From an uncultured Ruminococcus sp. (GTDB lineage: Bacteria > Bacillota > Clostridia > Oscillospirales > Ruminococcaceae): a stretch of DNA of 5,647 nt. This document shows, one piece after another, positions 5,532-5,647 of the stretch. Within the stretch, counting starts at the first letter, position 1. The number at the start of each line of letters is the position of its first letter. The notes beneath the pieces were generated by a model. That model ran no database searches, had not been told where the DNA came from, and saw nothing but the letters and a program-made list of their open reading frames with translations. Made by a program: the position numbers and the translations under genes. The stretch is from the NCBI GenBank assembly GCA_946540705.1, contig CAMNJD010000045.1, positions 1-5,647 of the forward strand, read 5' to 3'.

Positions 5532-5534
5532 TAA

Positions 5535-5647
5535 TCAGCCGTTCAGTAGGGCATTAAAGAATCCGTCAATTCGCTCGTCAACCAGCTTGCGTTCCTCGGA
5601 AAATGTATGCTGGTACACTGACTTCAGCACGCCGTTGCTTGACCATC
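5535..5647 (-). CDS. C-terminal end of a probable tyrosine recombinase/integrase, 5' part outside window
   Basis: An open frame enters from the right edge and ends with TGA at 5535, giving 36 residues: WSSNGVLKSVYQHTF, then SEERKLVDERIDGFFNALLNG. The pattern V-x-x-V-Y-x-H-T followed by a charged helix resembles the end of tyrosine integrases of phages and integrative elements. There the catalytic Tyr is followed by x-His and a short C-terminal helix. On that reading the Tyr at position 11 of the fragment would be the nucleophile. The other catalytic residues lie outside the window, so the family call rests on this short match. The stop lies four bases from the inverted-repeat structure at 5420-5531. 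If correct, an integrated mobile element may border or include this region. Confidence 0.5.
   Translation of the reverse strand, partial: WSSNGVLKSVYQHTFSEERKLVDERIDGFFNALLNG

Noticed and set aside
5391..5534. tRNA gene as attachment site next to the integrase
   Set aside because: No T-loop GTTCGA-type sequence, anticodon arm or acceptor stem pairing could be assembled on either strand.
1..5647. CRISPR array, rRNA, complete insertion sequence
   Set aside because: No regularly spaced direct repeats, no rRNA-like sequence and no transposase gene were seen.

Overview
The window looks like a piece of a Clostridia chromosome, most likely a Ruminococcus-like member of the Oscillospiraceae. Roughly balanced base composition, strong AGGAGG-type ribosome binding sites, LytS-type sensor kinases and a response regulator with a SARP/OmpR-like output domain all point that way. 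This is inference from gene style, not a database match. Every gene I can support lies on the minus strand, so transcription runs from high to low coordinates.

Right end (about 5265-5647). The last 36 codons of a probable tyrosine recombinase (integrase) enter from the right and stop at 5535. A non-coding stretch of about 270 bases follows. It holds an inverted-repeat structure (about 5420-5531) and then a near-consensus sigma-A-type promoter (-35 TTGCAC, 17-base spacer, -10 TATAAT).

Two-component operon (1905-5264). That promoter drives two tandem, paralogous seven-transmembrane sensor kinases of the LytS-like His_kinase family. They are followed by one response regulator with a winged-helix (SARP/OmpR-like) output domain. 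The genes are packed tightly: a 4-base gap between the kinases, then an ATGA overlap into the regulator. Three proteins therefore appear to form one signalling unit, with two different membrane sensors feeding one regulator.

Gap 1623-1904. This holds a second promoter whose -35 region and upstream sequence match the kinase promoter at 31 of 36 positions. It is followed by a long imperfect inverted repeat (1685-1823) that is either a MITE-like insertion or a structured mRNA leader.

Second operon (1-1622). It encodes a split zinc-ribbon/SHOCT protein, a YidD-family membrane-insertion factor with an unusual two-helix N-terminal extension (start overlapping the previous stop as TAATG), and a Pro/Glu-rich single-pass membrane protein with four P-x-x-W repeats that runs off the left edge. 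The shared promoter box suggests that the regulator controls both its own operon and this membrane-protein operon. That would make the window one regulon: two membrane sensors, one regulator, and a small envelope module of unknown purpose. This link is the most interesting hypothesis here and is not proven by the sequence.
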